64,000 bases of DNA from Collimonas fungivorans (GCF_001584145.1 NZ_CP013232.1:4030001-4094000); one strand, 5' to 3'. Numbered from the stretch's first letter, positions 38,911 to 48,257 are shown. Translations and numbers: made by a program. Notes: a model not told the origin generated them from the letters alone.

Positions 38911-40113
38911 TCAGGCGGCTTTCTTCAATAAATGATGCGGATCGATGACGAATTTCTTCGGCGCGCCGGCATCGAACTGCTGGTACCCGGCCGGCGCCTG
39001 GTCCAGGGTAATGACTTCAACGCCGACAATGTCGGCGATCTTGATGCGGTCCCACAGGATCGCCTGCATCAGCTGCCGGTTGTATTTCATCACCGGCGTC
39101 TGCCCGGTATGGAAACTGTGCGACTTGGCCCAGCCCAGCCCGAGGCGGATGCTCAGGCTGCCGCCCTTGGCGGCGCTGTCGACCGCGCCCGGATCGTCTG
39201 TGACATACAAACCCGGAATGCCGATCTTGCCGGCCACGCGGGTCACCTCCATCAGCGAATTGAGCACGGTTGCCGGCGCTTCCGACTGCGCGCCCGCATG
39301 GCCATGGCCGCGCGCTTCGAAACCGACGCAGTCAATCGCACAATCGACTTCCGGCACGCCCAGGACCTGCGTGATCTGGTCGCTCAGTGAAGCATCGAGG
39401 GACAGATCCACGGTTTCGAAACCGACGCTGCGCGCATGGACCAGGCGCAACGGATTGACGTCGCCGACAATCACCACCGCCGCTCCCAGCAAGCGCGCCG
39501 AAGCTGCCGCGGCCAGCCCGACCGGACCGGCGCCGGCGACATACACTGTGGCGCCGGGACCAACGCCGGCCGTGACCGCGCCGTGGTAACCGGTAGGCAG
39601 GATATCCGACAGGCAGGTCAGGTCGCGGATCTTGGCCATCGCCTGCTCTTTATCGGGGAAACGCAGCAGGTTGAAGTCGGCGTAAGGCACCATCACGTAC
39701 TCGGCCTGGCCGCCGATCCAGCCGCCCATGTCGACATAACCGTAAGCACCGCCGGCGCGCGCCGGATTGACGGTTTCGCAGACGCCGGTATGCTGTTCCT
39801 TGCAAGTGCGGCAGCGGCCGCAGGCAACGTTGAACGGCACCGAAACCAGGTCGCCCTTCCTGATGGTTTCGACATCGGAACCGACTTCTATCACTTCGCC
39901 GGTAATTTCATGGCCCAGCACCAGCCCGGCCTGGGCGGTGGTGCGGCCGCGCACCATGTGCTGGTCGGAACCGCAGATATTGGTGGACACCACTTTCAGG
40001 ATCACGCCATGCTCGATTTTCTTGCCCTGCGGATTATCCAGCTTGGGAAATGGAATCGACTGTATTTCAACCTTGCCCTGTTCGATATAAACCACGCCAC
40101 GATTTTCTGACAT
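38911..40113 (-). CDS. fdhA: Glutathione-independent formaldehyde dehydrogenase
   Basis: 400 residues from the ATG at 40113. Zinc alcohol dehydrogenase fold: catalytic Zn site ICGSDQHMVRGRTTAQ and GLVLGHEITGEV, structural Zn site with CGRCRTCKEQHTGVC, and Rossmann GAGPVGLAAAASARLLG. The long insertion and ADIVGVEVITLDQAPAGYQQFD are typical of the GSH-independent type. It would oxidise formaldehyde released by betaine and dimethylglycine demethylation. It lies 67 bp downstream of the choX stop. Confidence 0.93.
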   Translation of the reverse strand: MSENRGVVYIEQGKVEIQSIPFPKLDNPQGKKIEHGVILKVVSTNICGSDQHMVRGRTTAQAGLVLGHEITGEVIEVGSDVETIRKGDLVSVPFNVACGRCRTCKEQHTGVCETVNPARAGGAYGYVDMGGWIGGQAEYVMVPYADFNLLRFPDKEQAMAKIRDLTCLSDILPTGYHGAVTAGVGPGATVYVAGAGPVGLAAAASARLLGAAVVIVGDVNPLRLVHARSVGFETVDLSLDASLSDQITQVLGVPEVDCAIDCVGFEARGHGHAGAQSEAPATVLNSLMEVTRVAGKIGIPGLYVTDDPGAVDSAAKGGSLSIRLGLGWAKSHSFHTGQTPVMKYNRQLMQAILWDRIKIADIVGVEVITLDQAPAGYQQFDAGAPKKFVIDPHHLLKKAA

Positions 40114-40180
40114 TGTGTCTCCTTCTTTTGTTATGAAGATTGAAGCCGCTATTGAAACCATTAAGCGTTACCGCAATTCA

Positions 40181-41125
40181 CTAAATGCCCAGCGAAGCCT
40201 TGACCGCCGGCAGGCCGTCCTTGCCATCGAAGGTCTTTACCCCGGCCAGCAGCTTCTCCAGGATGTCCGGATTCTTTTTCAGCCACTCCTTGGCCGCAGT
40301 CTTGGGATCGGATTTGTCCATGATGCGTCCCATCAGCTGGTTTTCGATGCCGGTGGAAAACTGCAGGTTGCCGGCCAGCTTGTCGGCGTTAGGGCAGCGC
40401 GTCGCATAGTCGGTGGCCGCCACGGTATAGACCTTGGCCTCGCCGTAATTGGGGCCGAACACATCGTCGCCGCCGCTCAGGTAGCTGATTTTCTGCTGCA
40501 CATTCATCGGGTGCGGTTCCCAGCCCAGTATCACTATCCATTTCTTTTGCTTGACCGCCCGCCCCAGCTCGATCAGCATGCCGGCCTCGCTCGATTCCAC
40601 CATCTTGAAATTCTTCAGGTTGAACTGGTTCTTGCTGATCATTCCCTGGATCAGGGCATTGCCGTCGTTGCCGGGTTCGATGCCGTAGATCTTGCCGTCC
40701 AGCTCTTTCGAATACTTGGCGATGTCGGCGAAGGTCTTGAGGCCGGCGTCGTAGGCGTAGGTCGGCACCGCCAGCGTGTATTTGGCGCCGGTCAGGTTCG
40801 GCGTGGCCAGCACCTTGAGCGATTTTTCCTTGACGAAGGGAGCAATGATGGGATCCATGGTCGGCGCCCAGTAACCGAGGAACAGGTCGATCTGCTTGTT
40901 CTTGACGCCGGCAAAGGTGATCGGCACCGAGGCGATGGTCTTGGTGGTGTGATAGCCCAGACCCTCGTACACGGCAGAAGCCAGGCCGGTGGTGGCGGCG
41001 ATGTCGGTCCAGCCGACATCGGCGAAACGCACGGTCTGGCACGATTTCGGTTCCTGCGCCTGCACCGGCGCCAGCAGGCTGCACGCCACGCCGGCGCCGG
41101 CGACCATCAAGCTGAATGATTTCAT
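40181..41125 (-). CDS. choX: Choline/betaine ABC transporter, periplasmic binding protein (ChoX-like)
   Basis: 314 residues from the ATG at 41125 with a signal peptide (MKSFSLMVAGAGVACSLLAP). The OpuAC/ChoX pattern is visible: CQTVRFADVGWTDIAATTGL, DLFLGYWAPTMDPII, YGIEPGNDGNALIQGMI and WIVILGWEPHPMN, with aromatic residues expected to form the quaternary-ammonium cage. It delivers choline or betaine to the ChoWV complex. ATG is preceded by a purine-rich site (GGAGAAAA). Confidence 0.92.
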   Translation of the reverse strand: MKSFSLMVAGAGVACSLLAPVQAQEPKSCQTVRFADVGWTDIAATTGLASAVYEGLGYHTTKTIASVPITFAGVKNKQIDLFLGYWAPTMDPIIAPFVKEKSLKVLATPNLTGAKYTLAVPTYAYDAGLKTFADIAKYSKELDGKIYGIEPGNDGNALIQGMISKNQFNLKNFKMVESSEAGMLIELGRAVKQKKWIVILGWEPHPMNVQQKISYLSGGDDVFGPNYGEAKVYTVAATDYATRCPNADKLAGNLQFSTGIENQLMGRIMDKSDPKTAAKEWLKKNPDILEKLLAGVKTFDGKDGLPAVKASLGI

Positions 41126-41286
41126 TGCTTTTTTCTCCTGAAACAAAGACGAAAGTCCGATGTAGGCACCGGTACAAGATGAATGGAAAGGGCATGCACA
41201 CCGACGCAAGAGAAATCAATCATGCGGTAGGTACAGGTAAGAAATTACATCGCATCCGCACCTGGCTTTAGACCGATTGCGACATG
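41126..41286 (-). promoter_or_regulatory. Spacer between the GbdR-like gene and choX
   Basis: 161 bp upstream of choX on the minus strand. CATGTCGCAATCGG (41272-41285 read on the minus strand) resembles the TGTCGCAAT repeats upstream of choVW. A separate choX promoter is likely. Confidence 0.3.
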
Positions 41287-42390
41287 CTATTGCCTGCCAG
41301 CGTCAAGCAGCTCATCCACCGCCAGCGGCAAGACCGGCAAAGACGGCAGTTCATCCACCGCCGACAGGTAGGGATGGCGCAGGTGCCGTTCGCTGCTGGG
41401 GGAACGGCCGAACTGGTTGCGGTAGGCCTTGCTGAAGTGGCAGGACGACTGGAAACCGCAAGCCACCGTCACGCTCATGATCGACATGGTGGTCTGCAGC
41501 AGCAGCTCGCGCGCGCGCCGCAAGCGCAGCTGCAGGTAATAATGGGTAGGCGTGACGTCCAGGTAGTACTTGAACATGCGCTGCAGCTGGCGTTGCGACA
41601 GGCCGACCAGCCTGGCGATTTCCTCGAAGGACAGGGTTTCTTCGATATGGGTTTCCATCAGCCTGGCCACCTCGATCAATTCCTTGCGGCTGAAGCCGAG
41701 CCGGGCCGCAATCGGGATATGCTGCTGGTAGGCGCCGTCGCGTATGCGTTCCAGGATGAACTGCTCGGAAATCTCGGCCGCCAGCGTCTTGCCGTAGCGG
41801 TTAGCGGTCAGGTTCAGCATCAGGTCGATAGGCGCGGTGCCGCCGGAACAGGTGAGGCGGTCGCGGTCCACCGCAAACAGACCCTCGGTAAACAATACGC
41901 GTGGAAATTCCTCGCGCAGCGCGGAAATGTTTTCCCAGTGGATGGCGCACTGGTAACCGTTCATCAGGCCGGCTTTGACCAGCGCGTAGCTGCCGGTGCA
42001 GATGCCGCCCAGCTTGACGTTGCGCCTTGCCAGCTGGGTCAGCATGGCGTTCAGTTTTTCGTTGACCGCCTCATGGATCTTGACGCCGCCGCAGACAAAC
42101 AGGATATCCGGCGTGCCGGCCTGTTCCAGGGTCAGCGTCGGCGTAATCGGCAGGCCGTTGCTGGCCAGCGCCGGGGCGCCGTCGACACTGATCACCGACC
42201 AGCGGTACAAGGTCTGGCGGCTGATGTAATTGGCCATGCGCAAGACTTCGATCGCGCTGGCGAATGCGATCATCGAAAAATTCGGCAAAGTCAGGAAACC
42301 GAAATGCACCACCGGCGCAGGCGCGGCGGTTTGCGGCAGCATGGGGGCTGGCTGCTGCCCTGGGTTCGAAGCGGCTTGGTACGAAGACAT
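41287..42390 (-). CDS. gbdR: GlxA-type AraC regulator, GbdR/CdhR-like
   Basis: 367 residues. The N-terminal half is a DJ-1/PfpI-like domain (VHFGFLTLPNFSMIAFASAI ... FVCGGVKIHEAVNEKL ... GICTGSYALVKAG) and the C-terminus two HTH motifs (SFEEIARLVGLSQRQLQRMF and SIMSVTVACGFQSSCHFSKA). GbdR of Pseudomonas responds to betaine and dimethylglycine and activates gbc, dgc, sox and cho-type genes. Location between choW and choX supports the same job here. Confidence 0.88.
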   Translation of the reverse strand: MSSYQAASNPGQQPAPMLPQTAAPAPVVHFGFLTLPNFSMIAFASAIEVLRMANYISRQTLYRWSVISVDGAPALASNGLPITPTLTLEQAGTPDILFVCGGVKIHEAVNEKLNAMLTQLARRNVKLGGICTGSYALVKAGLMNGYQCAIHWENISALREEFPRVLFTEGLFAVDRDRLTCSGGTAPIDLMLNLTANRYGKTLAAEISEQFILERIRDGAYQQHIPIAARLGFSRKELIEVARLMETHIEETLSFEEIARLVGLSQRQLQRMFKYYLDVTPTHYYLQLRLRRARELLLQTTMSIMSVTVACGFQSSCHFSKAYRNQFGRSPSSERHLRHPYLSAVDELPSLPVLPLAVDELLDAGRQ

Positions 42391-42490
42391 CCTGCCTCCA
42401 TCTATGGCTACCGGCGCTGGACCTCCAGCGCGCGGATCACGTTGCTGCTATCTGTGTTGCTGCTATCTGTTGCCAGCTGCTTCCCTGCCC

Positions 42491-43387
42491 TTAGCCGGTG
42501 GCCAGCGCAGGGCTCTTGCGAAACCACTTGCGCAGCCGGAAAAAGCGCTGCACCTTGCCGGCTTCCGGCGTGCGGCCGAAACTTTCAGTGATGCGGTCGA
42601 GGATGATCGCCAGCAGCACCACGCTCAGGCCGCTCTCGAAACCCAGTCCGATGTCGAGCCGCTGGATGCTGGCCAGCACGTCGTTGCCGAGGCCGCCGGC
42701 GCCCACCATGGAGGCGATGATCACCATCGACAGCGCCATCATGATGGTCTGGTTGATGCCCGCCATGATCGACGGCAAGGCGTTCGGGAACTGCACCTTG
42801 TACAGCAGCTGCCAGCCGGTGCAGCCGAAGGCCTGGCCGGCTTCGACGATTTCATTGTTGACCTGGCGGATGCCGAGCGCGGTCAGACGCACCGCCGGCG
42901 GCATCGCAAAGATCACGGTGGACAGGATGCCCGGCACCCGGCCCAGGCCGAACATCATGGCGGCCGGGATCAGGTAGACGAAGGCCGGCATGGTCTGCAT
43001 CAAGTCCAGGATAGGCCGCACCACCATCGCTACCCGCTTGCTCTTGGCGGCCCAGACACCGACCGGGATGCCCAGCGCCAGGCTGATCAGGGTGGAAGAA
43101 ATGGTCAACCCGAGGGTGACGATGGTCTGGTCCCAGAAACCGGTGTTGTAGATCACGAAAAAAGACACGATGGTAAACAGCGCAAACTTGAAGCCGACGC
43201 GCCAGATGCCCAGCACGATGAAAAATCCCATCAGCAGCCACAAGGGCAGCACTTGCAAACCGTGTTCAATGGATTCGGCAAACCAGCTGATGGCGTTGCC
43301 GAAGCTGTCGAAACTGTTGCCGTGCTTATCGAGGATGTAATGGACGAACTGGTCGACCCAGCGCCCCAGGGGAAGGTGTTCAGACAT
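42491..43387 (-). CDS. choW: Choline/betaine ABC transporter permease (ChoW-like)
   Basis: 298 residues from the ATG at 43387. There are several membrane helices and the conserved permease loop EAGQAFGCTGWQLLYKVQFP followed by ALPSIMAGINQTIMMALSM (EAA motif). It forms the channel with ChoV. It overlaps the choV stop by 8 bp. Confidence 0.92.
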   Translation of the reverse strand: MSEHLPLGRWVDQFVHYILDKHGNSFDSFGNAISWFAESIEHGLQVLPLWLLMGFFIVLGIWRVGFKFALFTIVSFFVIYNTGFWDQTIVTLGLTISSTLISLALGIPVGVWAAKSKRVAMVVRPILDLMQTMPAFVYLIPAAMMFGLGRVPGILSTVIFAMPPAVRLTALGIRQVNNEIVEAGQAFGCTGWQLLYKVQFPNALPSIMAGINQTIMMALSMVIIASMVGAGGLGNDVLASIQRLDIGLGFESGLSVVLLAIILDRITESFGRTPEAGKVQRFFRLRKWFRKSPALATG

Positions 43388-44570
43388 GCGAACCTCGGGA
43401 TTTTGACAAAGCTTGGAGCACCATGGACTGGCTGATCGCGCCGCAGTAGCAGCCGTCGCCATCGACGACAGGCAAAGGACTGCGGCTGCTGATCAGCCGG
43501 TCCATTACGTCTTCCAGGTTGCTGCGGTGGTGGATCACGTCGATCCGGTCCAGTCCGTTCAGCTGCAGGTTGCCGCTGGCGTCGGCATGGCGGCGAGTGG
43601 CGACGATGCCCTGCACCTTGCGCGCCGCATCCACCACGAAGGCATAATCGGAGCGGCTGCTGCGGTACAGGTCGCCGTTGGCGTGGACCTCGCCGGCGGA
43701 GGCCACCAGCGGTACGGCATCGGTCTGCATCAGGTCGCCGGCGGTCAGGTAACGGTTGGTGTCGACGCCGTCGAAAAAGGCGCGCACATATTCTTCGGCG
43801 GGATGGTCGATGATTTCCTGGGCAGTGCCGACCTGCACCAGGCGGCCGCCCTCCATGATGGCGATGCGGCTGCCGATGCGCAGCGCTTCCTCCAGGTCGT
43901 GCGAGACGAAAATGATGGTGCGCTGTTGTTCCTTTTGCAAATCCAGCAGCACGTCCTGCATTTCCTTGCGCTTGAGCGGATCGAGCGCGGAAAAAGCCTC
44001 GTCCATGATCATCAGCGACGGATTCACCGCCAGCGCCCGCGCCAGGCCGACCCGCTGCTGCATGCCGCCCGACAGTTCGCACGGCAGCTTGTTGGCGAAC
44101 GGCGCCAGGCCGACCTGTTCCAACACCGTCATGGTGCGGCGTTCGCGCTCCTTTTTACCGATGCCGGCCACTTCCAGCCCGAACGAGGCATTCGACAGCA
44201 CGGTGCGGTGCGGCATCAGCGCAAACGACTGGAACACCATGCTCATGTCGCGCCGGCGCAGCTTGATCAGTTGCGAATTCGTCATCTGCGCCACGTTCTG
44301 GCCGTCCACCAGGACATTGCCGGCGCTGGGATCGACCAGGCGGTTGATCAGGCGGATCAGGGTCGACTTGCCGGAACCGGACAAGCCCATCAGCACGAAT
44401 ATCTCCCCTTCCTGCACCTCGAACGAAACGTTTTGCACGCCGACCACCTGCCCGGTCTCGGCGAATATCTGGTCCTTCGACTGCCCTCTTTCCAGCATGT
44501 TCAAGGCCAACTGCGGGTTATTGCCGAAGACCTTGTACAAACGGTCAACTACTACTTTTGCAGACTTCAT
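43380..44570 (-). CDS. choV: Choline/betaine ABC transporter ATPase (ChoV-like) with CBS domains
   Basis: 396 residues. Walker A GLSGSGKST at residues 62-70, signature LSGGMQQRVGLARAL, Walker B LMIMDEAFSALDP, H-loop FVSHDLEEALRIG. The C-terminal 130 residues hold a CBS pair (VVDGDGCYCGAISQSMVL near the end), common in the OpuAA/ProV group and linked to ionic-strength sensing. It drives uptake via ChoW. It is the first gene of the choV-choW operon, divergent from a porin gene. Confidence 0.94.
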   Translation of the reverse strand: MKSAKVVVDRLYKVFGNNPQLALNMLERGQSKDQIFAETGQVVGVQNVSFEVQEGEIFVLMGLSGSGKSTLIRLINRLVDPSAGNVLVDGQNVAQMTNSQLIKLRRRDMSMVFQSFALMPHRTVLSNASFGLEVAGIGKKERERRTMTVLEQVGLAPFANKLPCELSGGMQQRVGLARALAVNPSLMIMDEAFSALDPLKRKEMQDVLLDLQKEQQRTIIFVSHDLEEALRIGSRIAIMEGGRLVQVGTAQEIIDHPAEEYVRAFFDGVDTNRYLTAGDLMQTDAVPLVASAGEVHANGDLYRSSRSDYAFVVDAARKVQGIVATRRHADASGNLQLNGLDRIDVIHHRSNLEDVMDRLISSRSPLPVVDGDGCYCGAISQSMVLQALSKSRGSHV

Positions 44571-45112
44571 TACCGGTCTCCTGATTGTGCATTCGACGCT
44601 ATTGCAGCTTGGATAATTCCTTGTTGCAACATATCGCTAGCGTACGGGTCTGGCCATCCTTGCCCGCTTGTCTCAAATCCACTGCTGCAGAGTGTATGTG
44701 CAGCACTGCGTGGAAGACAAGCGGCAAAGACGGGTCCGGCGCCCTCACGACGGCGGGAAATCCATGGAAAAAATTCGTCTTACGTTATTCACATAGTCGC
44801 GACAAAGGTTTTTTGCCGGATGACGATTTACGACAAGCACTTAATCAAAAACGACGAAGCACTTGTCGTGCCATGACTAGCCACGGTTTACAGATTTTTC
44901 TTATGTCGCAATTCCATCATTTTTAGTCGCAATTGCAGGGAGTTAGGTTTTCCCGCCGGGACAATAATTATCTGCAGGTATCGAAGCGAGCAACCAGGCC
45001 AGCCTTGTTCCCATTTGCAGCAATCGCTTGCTATCACGATATCGCTAAGGCGCAATCGACAAAACAAACGATTGATATCAAAATGGAAACATATCAAAGG
45101 GGAGTTGCCAGC
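44571..45112. promoter_or_regulatory. Divergent regulatory region choVW / porin with repeated CGACAAG and TCGCAATT motifs
   Basis: 542 bp without a supported gene. CGACAAAGG (44800), CGACAAGCAC (44831-44840) and its inverted relative CGACAAGTGC on the minus strand (44859-44868) cluster together. GTCGCAATT occurs at 44905-44913 and 44926-44934, exactly 21 bp apart. These lie about 230-365 bp before choV and 180-310 bp before the porin. They match the CGACAAG motif in front of the sdaA operon and are candidate GbdR sites. Confidence 0.55.
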
Positions 45113-45988
45113 ATGCTTCAGAAATTCAGCAAAACCAGAAAAATCAGCAGTTATCCGTGGCTCGCCGCAGCCGTCGCATTCAGTTTCCAGTTACCGGCGC
45201 TGGCCCAGACCGCGGACAGCGCCGCCGCCAAGGATGCCGCGGCGACTGCGCCGGCCGCCGCCGCACCCGCATCTCCGTTCACCGCCAATGTCACCATCGC
45301 CTCGCAATACGTGTCGCGCGGCTTTCGCCAGACCTGGGGCAAACCGGCGATCCAGGGCGGCGTCGACTATGCGCATCCGAGCGGCCTGTTTGCCGGCACC
45401 TGGATGTCCAGCGTCAGCGATCATTTCATCGAAGGCGGTTCGGTCGAATGGGATCTGTATGGCGGTTACACCGGCACGGCAGGAGATTTCACCTACACCG
45501 GACAGATCTATTACTACCTCTACCCTGGCGCAGAGGCATCGTTTGCAAAAACCAAATACAACTACGGCGAAGCGGTCGCTTCGCTCACCTACAAATGGTT
45601 CAACGTCAAATACTGGCTGACTTACACGCCTGACTATTTCGGCTACAACAGCGCGACGCTGGGCATAGGCAGCGGCCAGCACAGCCGCGGCTCCGGCTAC
45701 CTGGACCTGAACGGCACGTTCGACCTCGGCAGCGGCTACAGTCTGCTGCTGCACTACGGCAATGAGCGGGTGAGAAATTTCTCCGCCTACAGTTTCCAGG
45801 ACGGCAAAGTCGCCTTGTCCAAGGCGTTTGACGGCGGCTGGACAGTCACCGGCGCGGTGACCAAAGGCTGGGGCAAGAACGGCGTCTACGACCGTTACAC
45901 TACCGGCGTACTCAATTCAGCAGGCCAGGCCGAAGTGTCCAATCCGCTGGCCACCACCCTGGTGTTGTCCCTGACCAAGACCTTCTGA
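45113..45988 (+). CDS. TorF-family putative porin
   Basis: 291 residues from the ATG at 45113, chosen because AGGGGAG is 8 bp upstream; an in-frame ATG at 45083 would add ten residues. It has a signal peptide (WLAAAVAFSFQLPALAQ), an Ala-rich linker, then VTIASQYVSRGFRQTWGKPA, the typical start of the TorF (conserved hypothetical 2001) group, followed by alternating beta strands and a terminal Phe (LVLSLTKTF) as in outer-membrane barrels. It may admit the substrates of the divergent choVW system. Confidence 0.85.
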   Translation: MLQKFSKTRKISSYPWLAAAVAFSFQLPALAQTADSAAAKDAAATAPAAAAPASPFTANVTIASQYVSRGFRQTWGKPAIQGGVDYAHPSGLFAGTWMSSVSDHFIEGGSVEWDLYGGYTGTAGDFTYTGQIYYYLYPGAEASFAKTKYNYGEAVASLTYKWFNVKYWLTYTPDYFGYNSATLGIGSGQHSRGSGYLDLNGTFDLGSGYSLLLHYGNERVRNFSAYSFQDGKVALSKAFDGGWTVTGAVTKGWGKNGVYDRYTTGVLNSAGQAEVSNPLATTLVLSLTKTF

Positions 45989-46002
45989 GACTTCTCCCCC
46001 TG

Positions 46003-46043
46003 ACGCATCGTATCCGTGACCATCCACCACCCGATGCGTTTTT
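46003..46043 (+). terminator. Terminator of the porin gene
   Basis: ACGCATCG (46003-46010) and CGATGCGT (46032-46039) followed by TTTT, 14 bp after the porin stop. Confidence 0.7.
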
Positions 46044-46112
46044 GCCGAAGTCTTCTGTCCGCAGATTGACTTCGGCTCTTTTCATATCCGCTTTCACAAC
46101 CATTTCCGGCTT

Positions 46113-46146
46113 CTTAAGATTGGCTTAAACCAGCCCATGTTAGGAT
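46113..46146 (+). promoter_or_regulatory. PmrA/QseB-type box before the response regulator gene
   Basis: CTTAAG (46113-46118), 5 bp (ATTGG), CTTAAA (46124-46129) is a direct repeat with 11 bp period, the layout bound by OmpR-family dimers. TAGGAT (46141-46146), 11 bp further, could be the -10. The start codon is at 46154, so a transcript from this promoter would have almost no leader. Two similar boxes occur before ygiW and macA. Confidence 0.6.
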
Positions 46147-46153
46147 TCTGCCT

Positions 46154-46819
46154 ATGCGCATCCTCCTTGTAGAAGACGACCCATCGCTCGGCGCCACCGT
46201 GCAATCCTGGCTCCAGCTTGACGGCTACGCGGTGGATTGGGTGCAACGCGGCGACTCGGCCGCCACCGCGCTGCAAACCCATGGCTACGACTGCGTGCTG
46301 TTGGACCGCGGCTTGCCCGGAACCACTGGCGACCAGTTGCTGTCCCGCTTGCGTAGCGGCAAAGACCTGGTGCCGGTGCTCATCATCACGGCCCGCGACA
46401 CCCTGGCCGACCGTATCGAAGGCCTCGACCTGGGCGCCGACGATTACCTGGTCAAGCCGTTCGACCTCGAAGAAATGTCGGCGCGAATCCGCGCCGCGGT
46501 GCGGCGCCACGCCTCACAGGCAGATAACATCCTGCGGCATGGCGAGATCGCGCTCGACCTTGCCAGCAAGCGCGTGACCCTGTCCGGCGCACCGGTGCTG
46601 CTGACCGCGCGCGAACTGGCGGTGCTGCATGCCTTGATGCTGCGCCGCCAGCACATCGTCAAGCGCGCGCAAATCGAAGAAGCCCTGTATGGATGGGGCG
46701 ACGAGGTGGAAAGCAACGCCATCGAAGTGCACATCCACCACTTGCGGAAAAAACTCGGCGCCAGATCCATCGTGACGGTGCGCGGCCTCGGTTATCGTTT
46801 AAAAGAAGAACATGGCTGA
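46154..46819 (+). CDS. qseB: OmpR-family response regulator (QseB/PmrA group)
   Basis: 221 residues. Receiver domain: acidic pair at residues 8-9 (VEDDP), phosphorylated Asp 51 in LLDRGLPG, conserved Thr/Ser TAR at about 78-80 and Lys 100 in YLVKPFD. The C-terminal winged helix has LTARELAVLHALMLRRQ and HIHHLRKKLG. It overlaps the kinase gene by 8 bp. With ygiW nearby the locus resembles enterobacterial ygiW-qseBC, hence the name; function in quorum sensing is not implied. Confidence 0.92.
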   Translation: MRILLVEDDPSLGATVQSWLQLDGYAVDWVQRGDSAATALQTHGYDCVLLDRGLPGTTGDQLLSRLRSGKDLVPVLIITARDTLADRIEGLDLGADDYLVKPFDLEEMSARIRAAVRRHASQADNILRHGEIALDLASKRVTLSGAPVLLTARELAVLHALMLRRQHIVKRAQIEEALYGWGDEVESNAIEVHIHHLRKKLGARSIVTVRGLGYRLKEEHG

Positions 46820-48188
46820 AACGCCCTTGCAACAGCCTGGCGCCAAGCCGCACTCTCATTCGCTGCGCCTGCGCCTGTTATGGACAATTGTCGGCACCAG
46901 CACCCTGCTGTGGCTGGCCAGCCTGACCATCATGGTGTTCATCGCTTGGAACGAAACCAACGAGGTGTTTGACGACGCGCTCAAGGAATCCAGCAACCTG
47001 ATCATGGCCGCCACCACCGATTTCAACGAACGCGGCTTGCTGAGCCAGACCGAAACCGCCGCCGGAGAGCCGCGCAAGGTCGACATCCAGTATCAGATCG
47101 TGATTGGCGGCAAGGTCATCCAGCGCACCGCCAAAGCACCGGCCACGCCCTTCGTTGCCGGCTTCGAGCAACGTAAGGGTTTCAAGAACATCGATATCGA
47201 CGGCAAACGCTGGCGCATCTTCGTGCTGCGCAGCAAGGATGCGCATTTTGAAGTCCAGGTCGGGCAGAAATTCAAGAAGCGCCTGGACATCCTGGAGGAA
47301 CTGGCCGACAGCCTGGCGCTGCCGGTATTGCTGCTGCTGGCGGTGCTAGCCGCACTAAGCTGGTACTGCGTCAGCCAGGTCATGAAACCGATCAGCAACA
47401 CCGCCTACGCGCTCACCACCAAATCTCCGGGCGACCTGACCCCGGTATCGCTGGATGGCCAGCCGCGCGAACTGCGCCCCATCGTCAGCGCGCTGAACGG
47501 CGTGCTGCTGCGCCTGGAAAGCGCGCTGCAGGCAGAACGCAGGTTTACCGCCGATGCGGCGCACGAACTGCGGACGCCACTGGCGGCTTTACGCATGCAT
47601 GTGCAACTGCTGCAGCGGCAGCACAGCGAGCTGTCCGCGCCGTTCCAGAAGCTGCGCGACGACATCGACCGCAGCACCGCCCTGGTCGAGAACCTGCTGG
47701 CCCTGGCGCGCCTGGACCCGCTCAGCCCGGACAAGCTGGAGCGGCAAGCGGTAGCGCTGCAGCCCTTCCTGCAGGAATTGCTGCGGGCACATTCGACCAT
47801 GGCCGAGCAGCGCAGCATCAGCTTGCACATCGATACCCAGCTTGATCATATGCAGATGAATCCCGAGATGATGCAGATTGCCTTGCGCAACCTGCTTGAC
47901 AATGCCTTGCGCTACTGTCCGCCGCACAGCACGGTGACGATTGCCTGCAGCAGCACATCCGGCCGGCAGCGCATCGCGGTTTGCGATAATGGCCCCGGAG
48001 TAACTGCGCAACAACGCAACAGGTTGAGCGAACGCTTCTTCCGCGTATTGGGTAGCGGGGAGCAAGGCAGCGGACTGGGTTTATCGATTGTCCGCCGCAT
48101 CGCCGAGCTGCATGGCGCCAGGCTATCCTTCGGCAGCGGCCTGGACGGGCGCGGCCTCGGCGTATTCCTGGATTTTCCTGCCGAATGA
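46812..48188 (+). CDS. qseC: Sensor histidine kinase (QseC group)
   Basis: 458 residues with two membrane helices (about 22-45 and 168-190) bounding a 120-residue periplasmic 2CSK_N-type domain. The HisKA box AADAAHELRTPLAAL-like sequence has its phosphorylatable His at residue 251, followed by an N box (RNLLDNALRYCP), CDNGPGV (G1) and GSGLGLSIV (G2). It would phosphorylate the upstream regulator. The signal is unknown. Confidence 0.93.
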   Translation: MAETPLQQPGAKPHSHSLRLRLLWTIVGTSTLLWLASLTIMVFIAWNETNEVFDDALKESSNLIMAATTDFNERGLLSQTETAAGEPRKVDIQYQIVIGGKVIQRTAKAPATPFVAGFEQRKGFKNIDIDGKRWRIFVLRSKDAHFEVQVGQKFKKRLDILEELADSLALPVLLLLAVLAALSWYCVSQVMKPISNTAYALTTKSPGDLTPVSLDGQPRELRPIVSALNGVLLRLESALQAERRFTADAAHELRTPLAALRMHVQLLQRQHSELSAPFQKLRDDIDRSTALVENLLALARLDPLSPDKLERQAVALQPFLQELLRAHSTMAEQRSISLHIDTQLDHMQMNPEMMQIALRNLLDNALRYCPPHSTVTIACSSTSGRQRIAVCDNGPGVTAQQRNRLSERFFRVLGSGEQGSGLGLSIVRRIAELHGARLSFGSGLDGRGLGVFLDFPAE

Positions 48189-48222
48189 GCCGTGCAGCCC
48201 AGGCAAGCGGTTTTTTGTGGTC

Positions 48223-48257
48223 CTTAAGATAACGTTAAGCTTGGCGGCGTCTAATAA
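48223..48257 (+). promoter_or_regulatory. PmrA/QseB-type box before ygiW
   Basis: CTTAAG (48223-48228), 5 bp (ATAAC), GTTAAG (48234-48239), again an 11 bp period direct repeat, followed after 12 bp by TAATAA (48252-48257) as a possible -10. The ygiW start is at 48323. Confidence 0.6.
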
